From contig JACKAQ010000001.1 in the NCBI GenBank assembly GCA_020634975.1, positions 806,001-870,000 of the forward strand: DNA of 64,000 bases. The letters run 5' to 3'. Below the pieces are notes generated by a model. It had not been told where the DNA came from and searched no databases. It worked only from the letters and a program-made list of their open reading frames with translations. Each line of letters opens with the position of its first letter. The first letter of the stretch is position 1. This document shows positions 16,492 to 28,039 of this stretch, in pieces. The DNA is from JACKAQ01 sp020634975 [NCBI: Calditrichia bacterium] (GTDB lineage: Bacteria > Calditrichota > Calditrichia > RBG-13-44-9). Position numbers and translations under genes: made by a program.

Positions 16492-18414
16492 ATGAAAAAG
16501 CAAACCAAATTTTCGGTTTGGTACTATGTTTTCGTAATCATCGGTTTGCTGGCATTGCAAACCATCTTTTTCACCGGCGCACCGCCGCCAACGGAAGTAT
16601 CGTATAAATCATTTCTCGAAGAATTGGATTCCGCAAAAATTGCCAAAGTAGTGGTTTTGCCGGATCGCATCATCGGCGAATATGTAGCGGATTCCACGGA
16701 TGCGACGTCCGAAAACATCACGCCGGGACCGTCCGCGCCGTGGCGTTTTCGCTGGGATGAGATCGAGGAAAAATCTGCCCGGCAGTTCACTGTCAATCGC
16801 CTTCCCGGCGTTGAAGATACCGAATTGCTGCCGGCTATCCGCGCTGCCGGTGTGGATTATTCCGGCAAAATCGAAGATAATTTTTTACGTAACTTCATAT
16901 TAAACTGGATATTACCGTTCGGTATTTTATTCCTGATCTGGGGATTTATTTTCCGGCGAATGAACACCGGCGGCAGCTCCGTTTTGAACATCGGGAAAAA
17001 CAAAGCCAAAATTTACGCAGAAGATCCCAAAAACCAGGTCACGTTTAAAGATGTGGCGGGTGTGGACGAAGCCGTGGAAGAAGTTCGCGAAATGGTCGAA
17101 TTTCTGAAAGATCCAAAAAAATATACACGGCTCGGCGGCAAGTTGCCCAAAGGCGCGTTGCTGGTCGGACCGCCCGGAACCGGCAAAACGCTGCTCGCCA
17201 AAGCTGTTGCCGGGGAAGCCAAAGTGCCGTTTTTCAGCATGAGCGGCTCCGATTTTGTGGAGATGTTTGTCGGTGTCGGCGCATCGCGGGTGCGCGATTT
17301 ATTCCAGCAGGCAAAGGAAAAAGCGCCGTGCATCATCTTCATCGATGAAATTGACGCCATCGGAAAAAGCCGCTCCCGCAACGCCACAATGGGCGGCGGT
17401 TACGACGAGCGCGAAAATACCCTTAACCAGTTGCTGGTGGAAATGGACGGGTTCGATCCCGGTTCCGGCGTGATCATCATCGGTGCAACCAACCGCCCGG
17501 ATGTGCTCGATTCCGCGCTGCTCCGTCCGGGTCGTTTCGACCGACAGGTGCTGGTGGACAAACCCGATCTCAACGGCAGGATTGCCATTTTTAAGGTGCA
17601 CACCAAATCCATCACCCTCGGCGACGATGTGGATTTGCAGCGACTGGCATCGCAAACGCCCGGTTTCGCCGGTGCGGAAATCGCCAATGTTGCCAACGAA
17701 GCGGCGCTGCTGGCGGTTCGCAAAAGCAAAAAAACGGTGGATATGATCGAATTTGAGGAGGCCATCGAGCGGATCATCGCCGGGTTGGAAAAAAAGAACA
17801 AGCTGATCAACGAGCGCGAACGGAATATTGTGGCATATCACGAATCCGGACACGCGATTATCGGTTATTTCACGCCGGGCGCGGATAGCGTGCAAAAAGT
17901 GTCGATCGTGCCGCGTGGCATTGGCGCACTCGGCTACACCCTGCAAATGCCGCTGGAAGATCGCTATTTGATGACCAAATCCGAGTTGCTCGGAAAAATA
18001 AAAGGGCTGCTCGGCGGTCGCGCCGCCGAAGAAATTATTTTTGGCGAAATTTCTACCGGTGCATCAAATGATCTGGAACGCGTTGCCCAAATCGCCAGAA
18101 ATATGGTGGTGGTTTACGGCATGAGCGACCGTTTGCCGAATCTTTCGTTAGTGCAAAACAACGGCCCGAACTTTTTGGGGCAGGGTGCAAACCTCAGCCG
18201 CCGTTCGGAAGAAATTGAGCGGATGATTGATCAGGAAGTGCTGGAAATGATCAACGAATGTTACGAGCAAACCAAAACGCTGCTCATCGAAAAGCGCGAA
18301 TTGCTGGACGCGATGTCCAGCGCGCTGCTGGAAAAAGAGGTGCTCGGCTATCACGAAATCCGGGAAATTTTGGGCGAACAAACGCCGACAGAATCGCCGG
18401 AGATGGCTGAATAA
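16492..18414 (+). CDS. ftsH: ATP-dependent zinc metalloprotease FtsH
   Basis: This 640-residue protein has the full FtsH plan: an N-terminal membrane helix, a periplasmic domain (about 30-130), a second membrane helix (about 137-156), and an AAA module with Walker A GPPGTGKT at 226-233, Walker B FIDEID and the second region of homology RPGRFDRQ. A zinc protease domain follows with HESGH at 450-454. It degrades misfolded membrane and regulatory proteins. The start is the ATG at 16492 with AAGGAAG 8 nt upstream; an in-frame TTG further up lies in a terminator T-run. Transcription has to pass the 16428-16466 terminator or start within the peptidase gene. Confidence 0.97.
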   Translation: MKKQTKFSVWYYVFVIIGLLALQTIFFTGAPPPTEVSYKSFLEELDSAKIAKVVVLPDRIIGEYVADSTDATSENITPGPSAPWRFRWDEIEEKSARQFTVNRLPGVEDTELLPAIRAAGVDYSGKIEDNFLRNFILNWILPFGILFLIWGFIFRRMNTGGSSVLNIGKNKAKIYAEDPKNQVTFKDVAGVDEAVEEVREMVEFLKDPKKYTRLGGKLPKGALLVGPPGTGKTLLAKAVAGEAKVPFFSMSGSDFVEMFVGVGASRVRDLFQQAKEKAPCIIFIDEIDAIGKSRSRNATMGGGYDERENTLNQLLVEMDGFDPGSGVIIIGATNRPDVLDSALLRPGRFDRQVLVDKPDLNGRIAIFKVHTKSITLGDDVDLQRLASQTPGFAGAEIANVANEAALLAVRKSKKTVDMIEFEEAIERIIAGLEKKNKLINERERNIVAYHESGHAIIGYFTPGADSVQKVSIVPRGIGALGYTLQMPLEDRYLMTKSELLGKIKGLLGGRAAEEIIFGEISTGASNDLERVAQIARNMVVVYGMSDRLPNLSLVQNNGPNFLGQGANLSRRSEEIERMIDQEVLEMINECYEQTKTLLIEKRELLDAMSSALLEKEVLGYHEIREILGEQTPTESPEMAE

Positions 18415-18430
18415 TTAAGGTTTATCAAAA

Positions 18431-18460
18431 AAGCGGGTTGGTTCCAACCCGCTTTTTTAT
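18431..18460 (+). terminator. Terminator of ftsH
   Basis: AAGCGGGTTGG (18431-18441) pairs perfectly with CCAACCCGCTT (18444-18454), preceded by an A-run and followed by six T. It can act in both directions. Confidence 0.9.
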
Positions 18461-18556
18461 GAGTTTGGCAATTGTTTATTTTTAAAAGCTATTGAATAAA
18501 CCGCTCAAAACGTTTATCTTTTCGCCCGAATCAACTCTCCGGTGCAGATAATCCGG

Positions 18557-18634
18557 TTGAGTATTGATTACCAAGCTTTAGCGTGCAGTTTGGGCACGCG
18601 AAAAACGGATACTCAAAGCTAAAGCCTGGCAATC
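18557..18634. other. Structured intergenic element with interleaved inverted repeats
   Basis: TTGAGTAT (18557-18564) is the reverse complement of ATACTCAA (18609-18616). GATTACCAAGCTTTAGC (18566-18582) pairs with GCTAAAGCCTGGCAATC (18618-18634) with two mismatches. A small hairpin GCGTGC/GCACGC (18581-18586/18594-18599) sits between. The first two pairings are interleaved, which is pseudoknot topology. The GCTTTAGC/GCTAAAGC core looks like a REP-type repeat unit. It lies between the ftsH terminator and the ABC operon. Nothing else is evident in 18461-18829. Confidence 0.5.
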
Positions 18635-18829
18635 GAAATCAGTTTTAACGACCAATTCCATCCTTTGCCTCCGCTTTAGTTTTTTCAGGAATTCAATTTT
18701 TTTGATTTTTTGGAAACTGTAAAATGCTTTACGCGTTGAAGTTTTTTGGAAAAAGCCGTTTTGAACATAGCATATTCATAATGTCATAAATAACAACAAC
18801 TAACCTAAAAACAGATGAGGTTCAGCAAC

Positions 18830-19615
18830 ATGAGTCAGGCAAACCCCATCATGATCGAAGCAAAAGGATTGAGCAAATTTTATGGTCCTTTTGTTGCCAT
18901 CAAAGATATCTCGTTCGAAATTCCCAAAGGGCAGATTGTTGCATTTTTGGGACCCAACGGCGCCGGGAAAACCACCACAATGCGTATTTTATGCGGATTT
19001 TTGGCGCCGACAGCCGGCACATCCCGCATTGCCGGATATGATATCACCACTCAACGTTTGGAAGCTGCCCGCCGGTTGGGCTACTTGCCGGAAAACGGAC
19101 CGCTGTATCCGGATATGACGCCGGTTGAGTTGCTCAATTTTTTTGGAGATGCTCGCGGAATGGCGCCGGAAGTGCTGAAAAAGCGCATCAACACCGTTAT
19201 TGAGCAGTGCGCATTGCAACAAGTTCTCGAAAAACCGATTGGCAAATTATCCAAAGGCTATCGCCAGCGGGTGGGATTGGCGCAGGCACTGTTGCACGAT
19301 CCCGATGTTTTGGTGATGGACGAGCCCACCTCGGGACTCGATCCGAACCAGATTCTCCAATTCCGGAAAAATATTAAAGAATTGGGGCGCGAAAAAACCA
19401 TTCTGTTGTCCACCCACATTTTGCAGGAAGTGGACGCCGTTGCCGATCGCGTATTATTTGTTCACGACGGGCGGCTGGTTTTCGACGGCACACCGGCAGA
19501 GTTGAAAGAAAACGGCTCGCTGGAAACGCCGTTTTATCGCCTCACCGGCAATCTTCCCACAAATTCACCAAAAAAAATTGAACCCGAAACCGTTAGTGAG
19601 GAGGAAAAACAGTGA
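18830..19615 (+). CDS. ABC transporter ATP-binding protein, GldA-like
   Basis: This 261-residue ATPase has Walker A GPNGAGKTT, signature LSKGYRQRVGLAQAL, Walker B VLVMDEPTSGLD and the switch His in STHI. It is closest in type to GldA/NosF/CcmA-like exporters. The start is the ATG at 18830, with GAGG 9 nt upstream, rather than the ATG at 18815 that overlaps that ribosome site. Its stop overlaps the GTG start of the permease by 4 nt, so the two are translationally coupled. It should energise the fused permease/GldG protein that follows; the substrate is unknown. Confidence 0.92.
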   Translation: MSQANPIMIEAKGLSKFYGPFVAIKDISFEIPKGQIVAFLGPNGAGKTTTMRILCGFLAPTAGTSRIAGYDITTQRLEAARRLGYLPENGPLYPDMTPVELLNFFGDARGMAPEVLKKRINTVIEQCALQQVLEKPIGKLSKGYRQRVGLAQALLHDPDVLVMDEPTSGLDPNQILQFRKNIKELGREKTILLSTHILQEVDAVADRVLFVHDGRLVFDGTPAELKENGSLETPFYRLTGNLPTNSPKKIEPETVSEEEKQ

Positions 19616-22275
19616 ATTTAGATATCAATTTTAAGGTGGTGCAATCGATTTTCAAGCGCGACCTGAGATTGTATTTCACCAATCCGTCCGGCTACGTTTT
19701 CATCACTTTATTTATATTTTTAAGCGCTGCAGCCGCATTTTGGCAGGAGCGTTTCTTTTTGAATAATTTAGCCAATCTCGATCAGCTAAACGCCATTTTC
19801 CCGCTGCTGCTGGTGCTGTTTATCCCAGCGCTGACGATGGGCGTTTGGGCTGATGAAAAACGTCAGGGCACTGATGAATTGTTGCTCACCCTGCCCGCCA
19901 CCGATCTGGAAGTGGTGCTCGGCAAATATCTGGCGACGCTGGGCATTTACACCGCATCGCTGCTATTGTCGTTGAGCCACGTGATCGTGTTGTTCTGGCT
20001 CGGCAGCCCGGATTTGGGACTTATGTTTGGCAATTACGTTGGATACTGGTTGATCGGCGCAGCGTTTATCGCTGTCGGCATGCTCGCTTCGCTGCTCACG
20101 GCAAACGTGACCATCGCGTTTATTTTGGGCGCGTTGTTTAGCGCAGCACTGATATCTATTGATGATATCGGCGGGTTGATCAGCCAATCCGTTGGCGAAT
20201 TTTTAGCGCCACTGGGCGTTTACGGGCACTTTGGCGATTTCGCCCGGGGCATCATCAGCTTTTCGGGATTGATTTATTTTCTCTCCATTATGGCGGTAAT
20301 GCTCTATCTCAACGTGTTGCTGATCAGCAAACGCCATTGGCCGCTGGAAGCAGACGGGATGAAAATGCAGCAGCATCACAGCATTCGTGTGGTTGCGCTG
20401 TTGGTTGGCGTCATCAGTTTGAACGCCATTTTGGGACGCATCGGGTTCCGGATGGACGTGACCGCCGAGCAACTGCATTCACTTTCGGATGAAACAGAGC
20501 AGCTTATCGACGAAATTTCCGATGAGCGCCCGGTGTTCATTCAGGCATACATCAGCAAAGAAGTGCCGCAACAATATGTGCAAACCCGGGAAAACCTCGT
20601 CAGTTTTCTGAAAGAGATCGACGCAATCGCAGACAACAAGGTTGAAGTGCTCATTCACGATACCGAGCCATACACCGAAGAAGCCCGCGACGCACGGGAG
20701 AAATTCGGCATCAACGCGATGGAAATTCCCAATCCGGGCAGCGCCCGCGCCGGAAGCATGCCGGTATTTATGGGCGTGGCGTTCACCTGCGGTGCGGAAG
20801 AGGAAGTGATTCCATTTTTCGATCGCGGCTTGCCAACCGAATACGAATTGGGTCGCAGCATCCGCGTTGTCGCCAAAACGGAACGCAAAAAAGTGGGTGT
20901 TGTGGTCACCGAAGCCAAATTATTCGGCGGATTCGATTTTCAGCGGAGCAGCACATCGCCCGCATGGCAAGTGGTGGATGAGCTGAAGAAACAATACGAA
21001 GTGGTACGCATCGCACCAAAAACACCCATCACAGAGGAATTGGATGGTCTGGTTGTCCCGATGCCGTCAACCCTGGCGCAGGACGAAATGGATAACCTGA
21101 TGGCGTATATCAAAACCGGCGTGCCAAGCCTCATTTTGGAAGATCCGCTGCCGGCGATCGATATCAGCATGGCGCCATCCGAACAAGCCGGCGCCAATCG
21201 CAACCCGTTTATGCAGCAAGGTCCGGCGCCAAAAGAAAAAGGCAATCTGGACGGATTTTTCCGCGAACTGGGTGTTACTTTCGCAAAAGACCAAATTGTG
21301 TGGGATGCCTACAACCCGCATCCGGATTTGGCGCAATTGCCGCCGGAAATCGTGTTTGTCGGTCGCGGTAACGAAAACGCGGAAACCTTCAACGCTCAAA
21401 ATTTGACCAGCGCACATTTGGAACAACTGGTGCTGATGTTTCCCGGTTACCTCAACAAAGCGTCCGGCGCAAATGTGGAATTTACGCCGCTGGTGAAAAG
21501 CGGTTTTGTTTCCGCTGTCCAGCCGTATAGTATGATGGTTCGCCGCAACTTTTTGGGCATGAGCCAACTGAATGTTCGCGGATTACCGCATCGCCCGAAC
21601 GCGGTGGATTACACGATGGCCGCGTGGGTGAAAAGCCAGCCGGATTCTTCGGCGAACGCCACAAACATCAACGCGATTGTTATCGCCGATCTCGATTTTA
21701 TTTCCGAACAATTTTTTGAAATCCGCAAACAGGGGATTTCAAATCTGAATTTTGACAACGTTTCGTTTTTCCTCAACTGCATCGATGTGCTGGTTGGCGA
21801 TGAATCGTTTGTTGCGTTGCGCAATCGCCGGGTGAAGCATCGCACGCTCACATCTGTGGAAGCGCAAACGCAGGAATACATCCAGCAACGCGCTGCGGAT
21901 GAGCAACTGGCAGAAAATGAAGCGCAAGTTGCCCTCACGGATGCACAGCAGCGACTCACTCAAAGAGTGCAGGAAGTGCAGCAACGCACGGATCTTGATG
22001 AGCAAACCAAACAAATTATGGCGCAGAATATTCAGGAAGTGGAGCAACGCCGTTTCGATGCGCTGAAAACCAACATCGAAGCGGAAAAAGAAGCCAAAAT
22101 TGCGGCCAGCAAAGCGGAAATGGAAAGCAAAATCCGCAATATCCAAAACGGCATCAAAACGATGGCGGTGCTCATTCCGCCGATTCCGGTGCTGGTGATC
22201 GGCATCATGATTTTCATTCGCCGCCGCCGCCGGGAATCGGACAGCATTTCCGCATCGCGCCGGGTGTTGGTGTAA
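19612..22275 (+). CDS. ABC permease fused to GldG-like domain
   Basis: This 887-residue protein joins two parts that are separate in Flavobacterium. Residues about 15-245 are an ABC-2 permease with six membrane helices (GldF-like, with the EKRQGTDELLLTLP cytoplasmic loop). Residues about 260-720 are a GldG-like auxiliary domain with its own first helix and the TAEQLHSLSDET segment typical of the family. A charged coiled coil (about 735-845) and a last membrane helix with an arginine-rich tail (IFIRRRRRE) follow. The start is GTG, with GGAGG upstream, overlapping the ATPase stop. In Bacteroidota such proteins support gliding and T9SS function; similar operons occur in non-gliders, so motility is not implied. 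Confidence 0.88.
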   Translation: MNLDINFKVVQSIFKRDLRLYFTNPSGYVFITLFIFLSAAAAFWQERFFLNNLANLDQLNAIFPLLLVLFIPALTMGVWADEKRQGTDELLLTLPATDLEVVLGKYLATLGIYTASLLLSLSHVIVLFWLGSPDLGLMFGNYVGYWLIGAAFIAVGMLASLLTANVTIAFILGALFSAALISIDDIGGLISQSVGEFLAPLGVYGHFGDFARGIISFSGLIYFLSIMAVMLYLNVLLISKRHWPLEADGMKMQQHHSIRVVALLVGVISLNAILGRIGFRMDVTAEQLHSLSDETEQLIDEISDERPVFIQAYISKEVPQQYVQTRENLVSFLKEIDAIADNKVEVLIHDTEPYTEEARDAREKFGINAMEIPNPGSARAGSMPVFMGVAFTCGAEEEVIPFFDRGLPTEYELGRSIRVVAKTERKKVGVVVTEAKLFGGFDFQRSSTSPAWQVVDELKKQYEVVRIAPKTPITEELDGLVVPMPSTLAQDEMDNLMAYIKTGVPSLILEDPLPAIDISMAPSEQAGANRNPFMQQGPAPKEKGNLDGFFRELGVTFAKDQIVWDAYNPHPDLAQLPPEIVFVGRGNENAETFNAQNLTSAHLEQLVLMFPGYLNKASGANVEFTPLVKSGFVSAVQPYSMMVRRNFLGMSQLNVRGLPHRPNAVDYTMAAWVKSQPDSSANATNINAIVIADLDFISEQFFEIRKQGISNLNFDNVSFFLNCIDVLVGDESFVALRNRRVKHRTLTSVEAQTQEYIQQRAADEQLAENEAQVALTDAQQRLTQRVQEVQQRTDLDEQTKQIMAQNIQEVEQRRFDALKTNIEAEKEAKIAASKAEMESKIRNIQNGIKTMAVLIPPIPVLVIGIMIFIRRRRRESDSISASRRVLV

Positions 22276-22329
22276 ATTGTTCCGGGCGAACCATCGTTTC
22301 GCCCATACGAAAGCAATTGGAGGATAACA

Positions 22330-23694
22330 ATGAACGAAAAAAAGAAAACCATGTATTTTGCGGGAGCCGCGCTATTGCTGGCGTTGCTGGCATTTGCCAC
22401 AACACCCAGTCGCGTAACACCGAATGCATTTTTGGATCAGGGTGAAGAATTTTTCCCGGAATTTAAAGATCCGAATACAGCAACTTCGCTGGAAGTCATC
22501 AATTTCAACGAAGAAACCGGCGAAGCCGTGCCGTTCAAAGTGGAATTCAGAGATGGCAGATGGACGATTCCGTCGCACCACGATTACCCGGCGGATGGCA
22601 AAGAGCGATTGGCAAAAACTGCCGCAGGTGTCATCGGCATTACCAAAGATGATTTCCGCAGCGACAACGTGAGCGACCACGAATTATGCGGCGTTATCGA
22701 TCCGCTGGACGAAACCGCAACAACCCTCAGCGGACGCGGAAAACGGGTGACCATCAAAGGCGAAAACGATAAAATTCTCGCAGATTTTATTGTTGGCAAA
22801 GAAATTGAAGGTCGTGAAGGCTTCCGGTTTGTTCGCGTTCCCGAGCAAAAACGGGTTTACGCCGTGCGGATGGATTTGGATATCAGCACCAAATTCAGCG
22901 ACTGGATCGAATCCGATCTGCTGAAAGTGGGCAAAGAGAGTGTCACCCAAATCCAGTTGAAAGATTATTCGATCAACGAACGCACCGGCGCCATCAATCG
23001 CCGCAGCGAAATTGATCTCACCAAAACCGGTGACAAATGGCAAATGGATCGCCTGCCCGCCGGAAACGAAGTCAACAAAATGAAAGCAGACGGACTGCTG
23101 AACACACTGGACAACCTGAAAATTGTTGGCGTGCGCACCAAACCGGAAGGACTTTCCGCCAGCCTGAAGCGCACCGAAAACGCAGTTGAATTATCCCAAA
23201 ACGACATGCGTTCGTTGCAAAGCAAAGGCTATTATTTTGGACGCGACGGCAACCTGTTTTCCAACGAAGGTGAAATGGAAATTCGCTGCAACGACGGCGT
23301 AATTTATACCCTGCGCTTTGGCGAAATCGCATACGGCAGTGGTTTCGACGTCAGCGCGGGCGTGGACGACCCGGATCAGCTCGACAAAGGCGTGGCGGAA
23401 AACCGTTATTTGTTCGTCACCACCAGTTTCGACGGCAGCAATTTTAAAGAGCCAAAACAACCGGCGAACACGGATTTTCTCAACAAAGCAGACAGCCTGT
23501 GGAGCGAAGCGGATAAAACCAACAAAAACCTGTATGACGCACATCAGGCATGGCAGCAAAAAATTGACGCCGGAAAAACCCGTTCTGATGAGCTAAACCA
23601 GCGTTTCGCAGATTGGTATTATGTCATTTCCAACGAAGATTTCAAAAAATTTGACCTCTCGCGGGAAGATTTGATGACCAAAAAGAATGGTTGA
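22330..23694 (+). CDS. DUF4340 domain protein of the Gld-like ABC operon
   Basis: This 454-residue protein has one N-terminal membrane helix (about 8-24), then a long periplasmic region of beta-strand repeats typical of DUF4340 (GRWTIPSHHDYPAD, VGKEIEGREGFRFVR, YAVRMDLD). Proteins of this kind regularly follow GldA/GldF/GldG-type genes, as here (54 nt after the permease, ribosome site TTGGAGG). It is probably the extracytoplasmic partner of the transporter. A hairpin terminator follows at 23723. Confidence 0.85.
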   Translation: MNEKKKTMYFAGAALLLALLAFATTPSRVTPNAFLDQGEEFFPEFKDPNTATSLEVINFNEETGEAVPFKVEFRDGRWTIPSHHDYPADGKERLAKTAAGVIGITKDDFRSDNVSDHELCGVIDPLDETATTLSGRGKRVTIKGENDKILADFIVGKEIEGREGFRFVRVPEQKRVYAVRMDLDISTKFSDWIESDLLKVGKESVTQIQLKDYSINERTGAINRRSEIDLTKTGDKWQMDRLPAGNEVNKMKADGLLNTLDNLKIVGVRTKPEGLSASLKRTENAVELSQNDMRSLQSKGYYFGRDGNLFSNEGEMEIRCNDGVIYTLRFGEIAYGSGFDVSAGVDDPDQLDKGVAENRYLFVTTSFDGSNFKEPKQPANTDFLNKADSLWSEADKTNKNLYDAHQAWQQKIDAGKTRSDELNQRFADWYYVISNEDFKKFDLSREDLMTKKNG

Positions 23695-23722
23695 CCGGTT
23701 ATTTTAGCACATTTTTTTTCGG

Positions 23723-23760
23723 AAAGCGCAATGCGGATTGCCCGTTTTGCGCTTTTCTTT
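23723..23760 (+). terminator. Terminator of the Gld-like operon
   Basis: AAAGCGCAA (23723-23731) pairs with TTGCGCTTT (23747-23755), followed by TCTTTTT. Confidence 0.75.
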
Positions 23761-23913
23761 TTACTGCCACGCTATTTGTTTTTCTGCCGTGATGTTGTAA
23801 ATTCCCAAATATATCGCAAATTTTTTGCACCACGAAAAATGAATCTGTCGGGTGCGAAACAAAGTATAACTGACAGATATCTGCAACGATTTTCTGTCAG
23901 CGGGAGAATGATG

Positions 23914-25224
23914 ATGAACAGGCCATTCGCAACTTCAATTTTGAAAATAGCCCTACTTTTTTTTACGATAACAACAGTTGCTTCAGCCCAATTGCGTTAC
24001 AACGGTATCTGGAACAAAGGCGAAACCGACCACAAAATTTGGGTGAATTCAGACTGGGAACCGTTCAAAAAAAAGTGGGACGAACTGGGTGAACAAGGTT
24101 ACCGCCCGGTTGATATCGAGGTTACCAGAGTTGGTAATGAGAAAAAATATTCCGGTTTGTGGCATCGCGGCAGCGGCAATTACGAAATTTGGGTGGACGC
24201 CGATTGGGAATCGTTCAAAGCCCGTTTTGATGAATGGGCAGCGTTGGGCATGCATTTGATCGATTGGGAAATTTACGTTGATCGCGGGCGGCACAAATTT
24301 ACCGGCATTTGGCGCGCCGGCGCGGTTCAGCAAAAAATGGTTTACGATATGAATTGGGAAAGCCTTCCGCAACTAAACGCCCAATTTTCCGCTAAAGGAT
24401 TGAATTTAATCGACATAGAAACATACGAAAAAGGCGACAAACGCGAGTACGCCGGCATTTGGAGTGCAGACGGCGGTTCCCCTTCCCTGCCGCTAAATTT
24501 TATGACATGGGCAGAATTTAACACCACCAGTGAAGCTTTCGAAAAAAACGGGCTTGCACTGGTGGATATGGAATCATTCGGGAGCGGTAAAAACCAGGTG
24601 TTTATCGGCATTTGGCGGCAGGATATCGAATTGCAAAAATTGTTGGCAGGTGCCGATTGGAACAGCTATTTGGGCACCTGGCGGACATTGCAAAACGCCG
24701 GTTACCAGTTAGTGGATATTGAGCCAACTACTTCAGGCGCGGCGCTAACGGTAACACCTGCTAAACCGGTGTCACCTTCAACACCCGCTACTTCCCAACC
24801 GAAAATCCCTGACAACAACTTCCCGGATACACCGGGCAGCACAATCCCGCCGGTTGCGGGAACTAATCCCGGGTCAGGTACGGGCACTCCACCGCCTGCA
24901 ACAACGCCGCCGGCCGGAACCCCAACCACGGGCGTAGTAGAATTCGGCAAAGCATCCTATTATGGCGATAATTTTCAGGGTCGCAAAACCGCCAGCGGCG
25001 AACCGTACGATCGGGACAAGCTCACCTGTGCTCATCGCACCTATCCCTTCGGCACTCAATTGAAAATCACCAATGTTGCTAATGACCGCAGCGTCATCGT
25101 TCGGGTAAACGACCGCGGACCGCATGTTAAAGAGCGCGTTGTGGATCTTTCTCACGAAGCAGCTTATCGTTTGGACGGCATTCGCAGCGGTATCATTGAT
25201 GTGAAAGTGGAGCCTGTTAAATAA
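23914..25224 (+). CDS. Tandem-repeat protein with C-terminal RlpA-like domain
   Basis: This 436-residue exported protein has a signal peptide (ending VASAQ). Five repeats of about 50 residues then carry the pattern Y-x-G-I/L-W ... W-x-S/P-F ... G-x-x-L-V/I-D-I/W-E, like the bacterial tandem repeat domain seen with secreted enzymes. A Pro/Thr-rich linker (about 275-340) follows. The C-terminal 90 residues are an RlpA-like double-psi barrel: GKASYYGDNFQGRKTASGE, LTCAHRTYPFGT, VRVNDRGPH and the DLSHEAAYRL segment. RlpA relatives bind or cleave denuded peptidoglycan. The start is the last of three ATGs behind GGGAGA; the longer open frame begins inside the preceding terminator. Confidence 0.88.
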   Translation: MNRPFATSILKIALLFFTITTVASAQLRYNGIWNKGETDHKIWVNSDWEPFKKKWDELGEQGYRPVDIEVTRVGNEKKYSGLWHRGSGNYEIWVDADWESFKARFDEWAALGMHLIDWEIYVDRGRHKFTGIWRAGAVQQKMVYDMNWESLPQLNAQFSAKGLNLIDIETYEKGDKREYAGIWSADGGSPSLPLNFMTWAEFNTTSEAFEKNGLALVDMESFGSGKNQVFIGIWRQDIELQKLLAGADWNSYLGTWRTLQNAGYQLVDIEPTTSGAALTVTPAKPVSPSTPATSQPKIPDNNFPDTPGSTIPPVAGTNPGSGTGTPPPATTPPAGTPTTGVVEFGKASYYGDNFQGRKTASGEPYDRDKLTCAHRTYPFGTQLKITNVANDRSVIVRVNDRGPHVKERVVDLSHEAAYRLDGIRSGIIDVKVEPVK

Positions 25225-25527
25225 TTTTTCCCGGAAAAAACATTTTCGAAGGATTAGTATTTGATTTAGTTCGGATGAACCATTATCTTTTAATCAAGAA
25301 ATATTAAAACCGTGTTTGCAGTTTAATATTTTTTATTTCATCCATAAGATCAACGTTACCGTTAGTTTATTCGAATATTCACCTGTTTGTCCCTTTATTT
25401 GCTGTAAAGCTATTGATCTTTGTTGAATCGATCTACCGTAGAAGAAGCACTTGTCGAACTTCTTCTCTACCCAAACCCCAATATTTTTTGATGTTATAAA
25501 TACCAAACTGCAATTGGAGGAGCAGTT
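25225..25527. other. Intergenic region, 303 nt
   Basis: The region is AT-rich and contains the hairpin at 25438-25470. I see no gene or clear promoter consensus in it. Confidence 0.4.
25438..25470. other. Hairpin ahead of the DUF2007 gene
   Basis: GTAGAAGAAG (25438-25447) pairs with CTTCTTCTCTAC (25459-25470) with a small bulge and an 11-nt loop. No T-run follows, so it is not a simple terminator. It lies 58 nt ahead of the next ATG. Confidence 0.4.
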
Positions 25528-26208
25528 ATGTATCCTGACAAAACTTATCCGGAAAACATGGTTTGCCCGAATTGCGGAGTGCCTTATCCGCAAACATCCG
25601 CACCGATAAACGCGACCAAAACGATTTGCCAGATTTGCAAAAGTGAGGTTAAGGATACAGAAAACAACTACTCCAGCCGTTTTGTGACAGTTTATGTCCC
25701 TCGAAATGAATCGGAACATCTTGCCGCACAAGCCCTGCTCGAAAGTGCCCAAATCGATTTTTTCTCTAAAAATTTTACTGTGCAAAATCTCTTTGGCGCC
25801 GGACAAATCGGCACGGGATTTAATATCGTTACCGGGCCAATTCAAATTCAGGTGCCCGAAGAAGACGCAGAGGAAGCGCGCGAATTGCTCGAAGATTATT
25901 TTTCCGCCCAGATTTATACCGATGAACATTTGGAAAACGATTGGCAGGAACGCCGCTATTTAATCGCTCAATCTCAGGTCGATAAAATGACCACGCGTGC
26001 AATGATTTTTTGTGTTTTCTGGTTTGGTGGGCTGGGCGCGAGCGTCGGCATTTATTATGCGTTGAAATCGTTGAGGATTATCGGTGATTTTGATGAACCG
26101 TTGCAGGGGAAATTACGAAGCTATATCGCGCTGGCATTCGCCAGTCTGGAAGTCATTATTTCACCCTATTTGTGGATGAAAATTATCTCGGAATTTCAAA
26201 TGATGTAA
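25528..26208 (+). CDS. Zinc-ribbon and DUF2007 membrane protein
   Basis: This 226-residue protein begins with a zinc ribbon (CPNCG at 12-16 and CQIC near 34-37). Residues about 50-135 are DUF2007-like: an FVTVYVPRNESEHLAAQALLE start, a GAGQIG turn and a VPEEDAEEARELLEDY helix. Two membrane helices follow (about 160-180 and 198-215). DUF2007 has been proposed to take part in signal transduction, but its ligand is unknown. The ATG has GGAGG 7 nt upstream. It is a single gene, with its 3' end facing the chemotaxis cluster. Confidence 0.8.
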   Translation: MYPDKTYPENMVCPNCGVPYPQTSAPINATKTICQICKSEVKDTENNYSSRFVTVYVPRNESEHLAAQALLESAQIDFFSKNFTVQNLFGAGQIGTGFNIVTGPIQIQVPEEDAEEARELLEDYFSAQIYTDEHLENDWQERRYLIAQSQVDKMTTRAMIFCVFWFGGLGASVGIYYALKSLRIIGDFDEPLQGKLRSYIALAFASLEVIISPYLWMKIISEFQMM

Positions 26209-26367
26209 CACCCGCCTGCCCTAAAATTGCTTCACGGTCACATATTTATTTTTTTGACATCTGACAGCACGCGTTCCAATCGCGCGCTTAATCCCTGAAT
26301 ATGCCGCATACCTATCGCTTCTGCCAAACCGTTTATTTGAATCAAACCCACAGCTTATTTTTTCCAT

Positions 26368-26418
26368 AAAAAAATCCCCCAATCGATTCTTATTAACTTT
26401 AAAGAAAGATACGGGGGA
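26368..26418 (-). terminator. Probable terminator of the chemotaxis cluster
   Basis: On the minus strand TCCCCC (26418-26413) and GGGGGA (26380-26375) can pair across a loop of about 32 nt, followed by seven T. The long loop lowers confidence. Confidence 0.5.
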
Positions 26419-26450
26419 CGTCACATGAAATTGCTTTTACGAAAAAAAAT

Positions 26451-28039
<1,589 letters not shown>

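Noticed and set aside
23731-23913. N-terminal extension of the RlpA-like protein
   Set aside because: It begins inside a terminator stem and would bury the signal peptide behind 59 extra residues.
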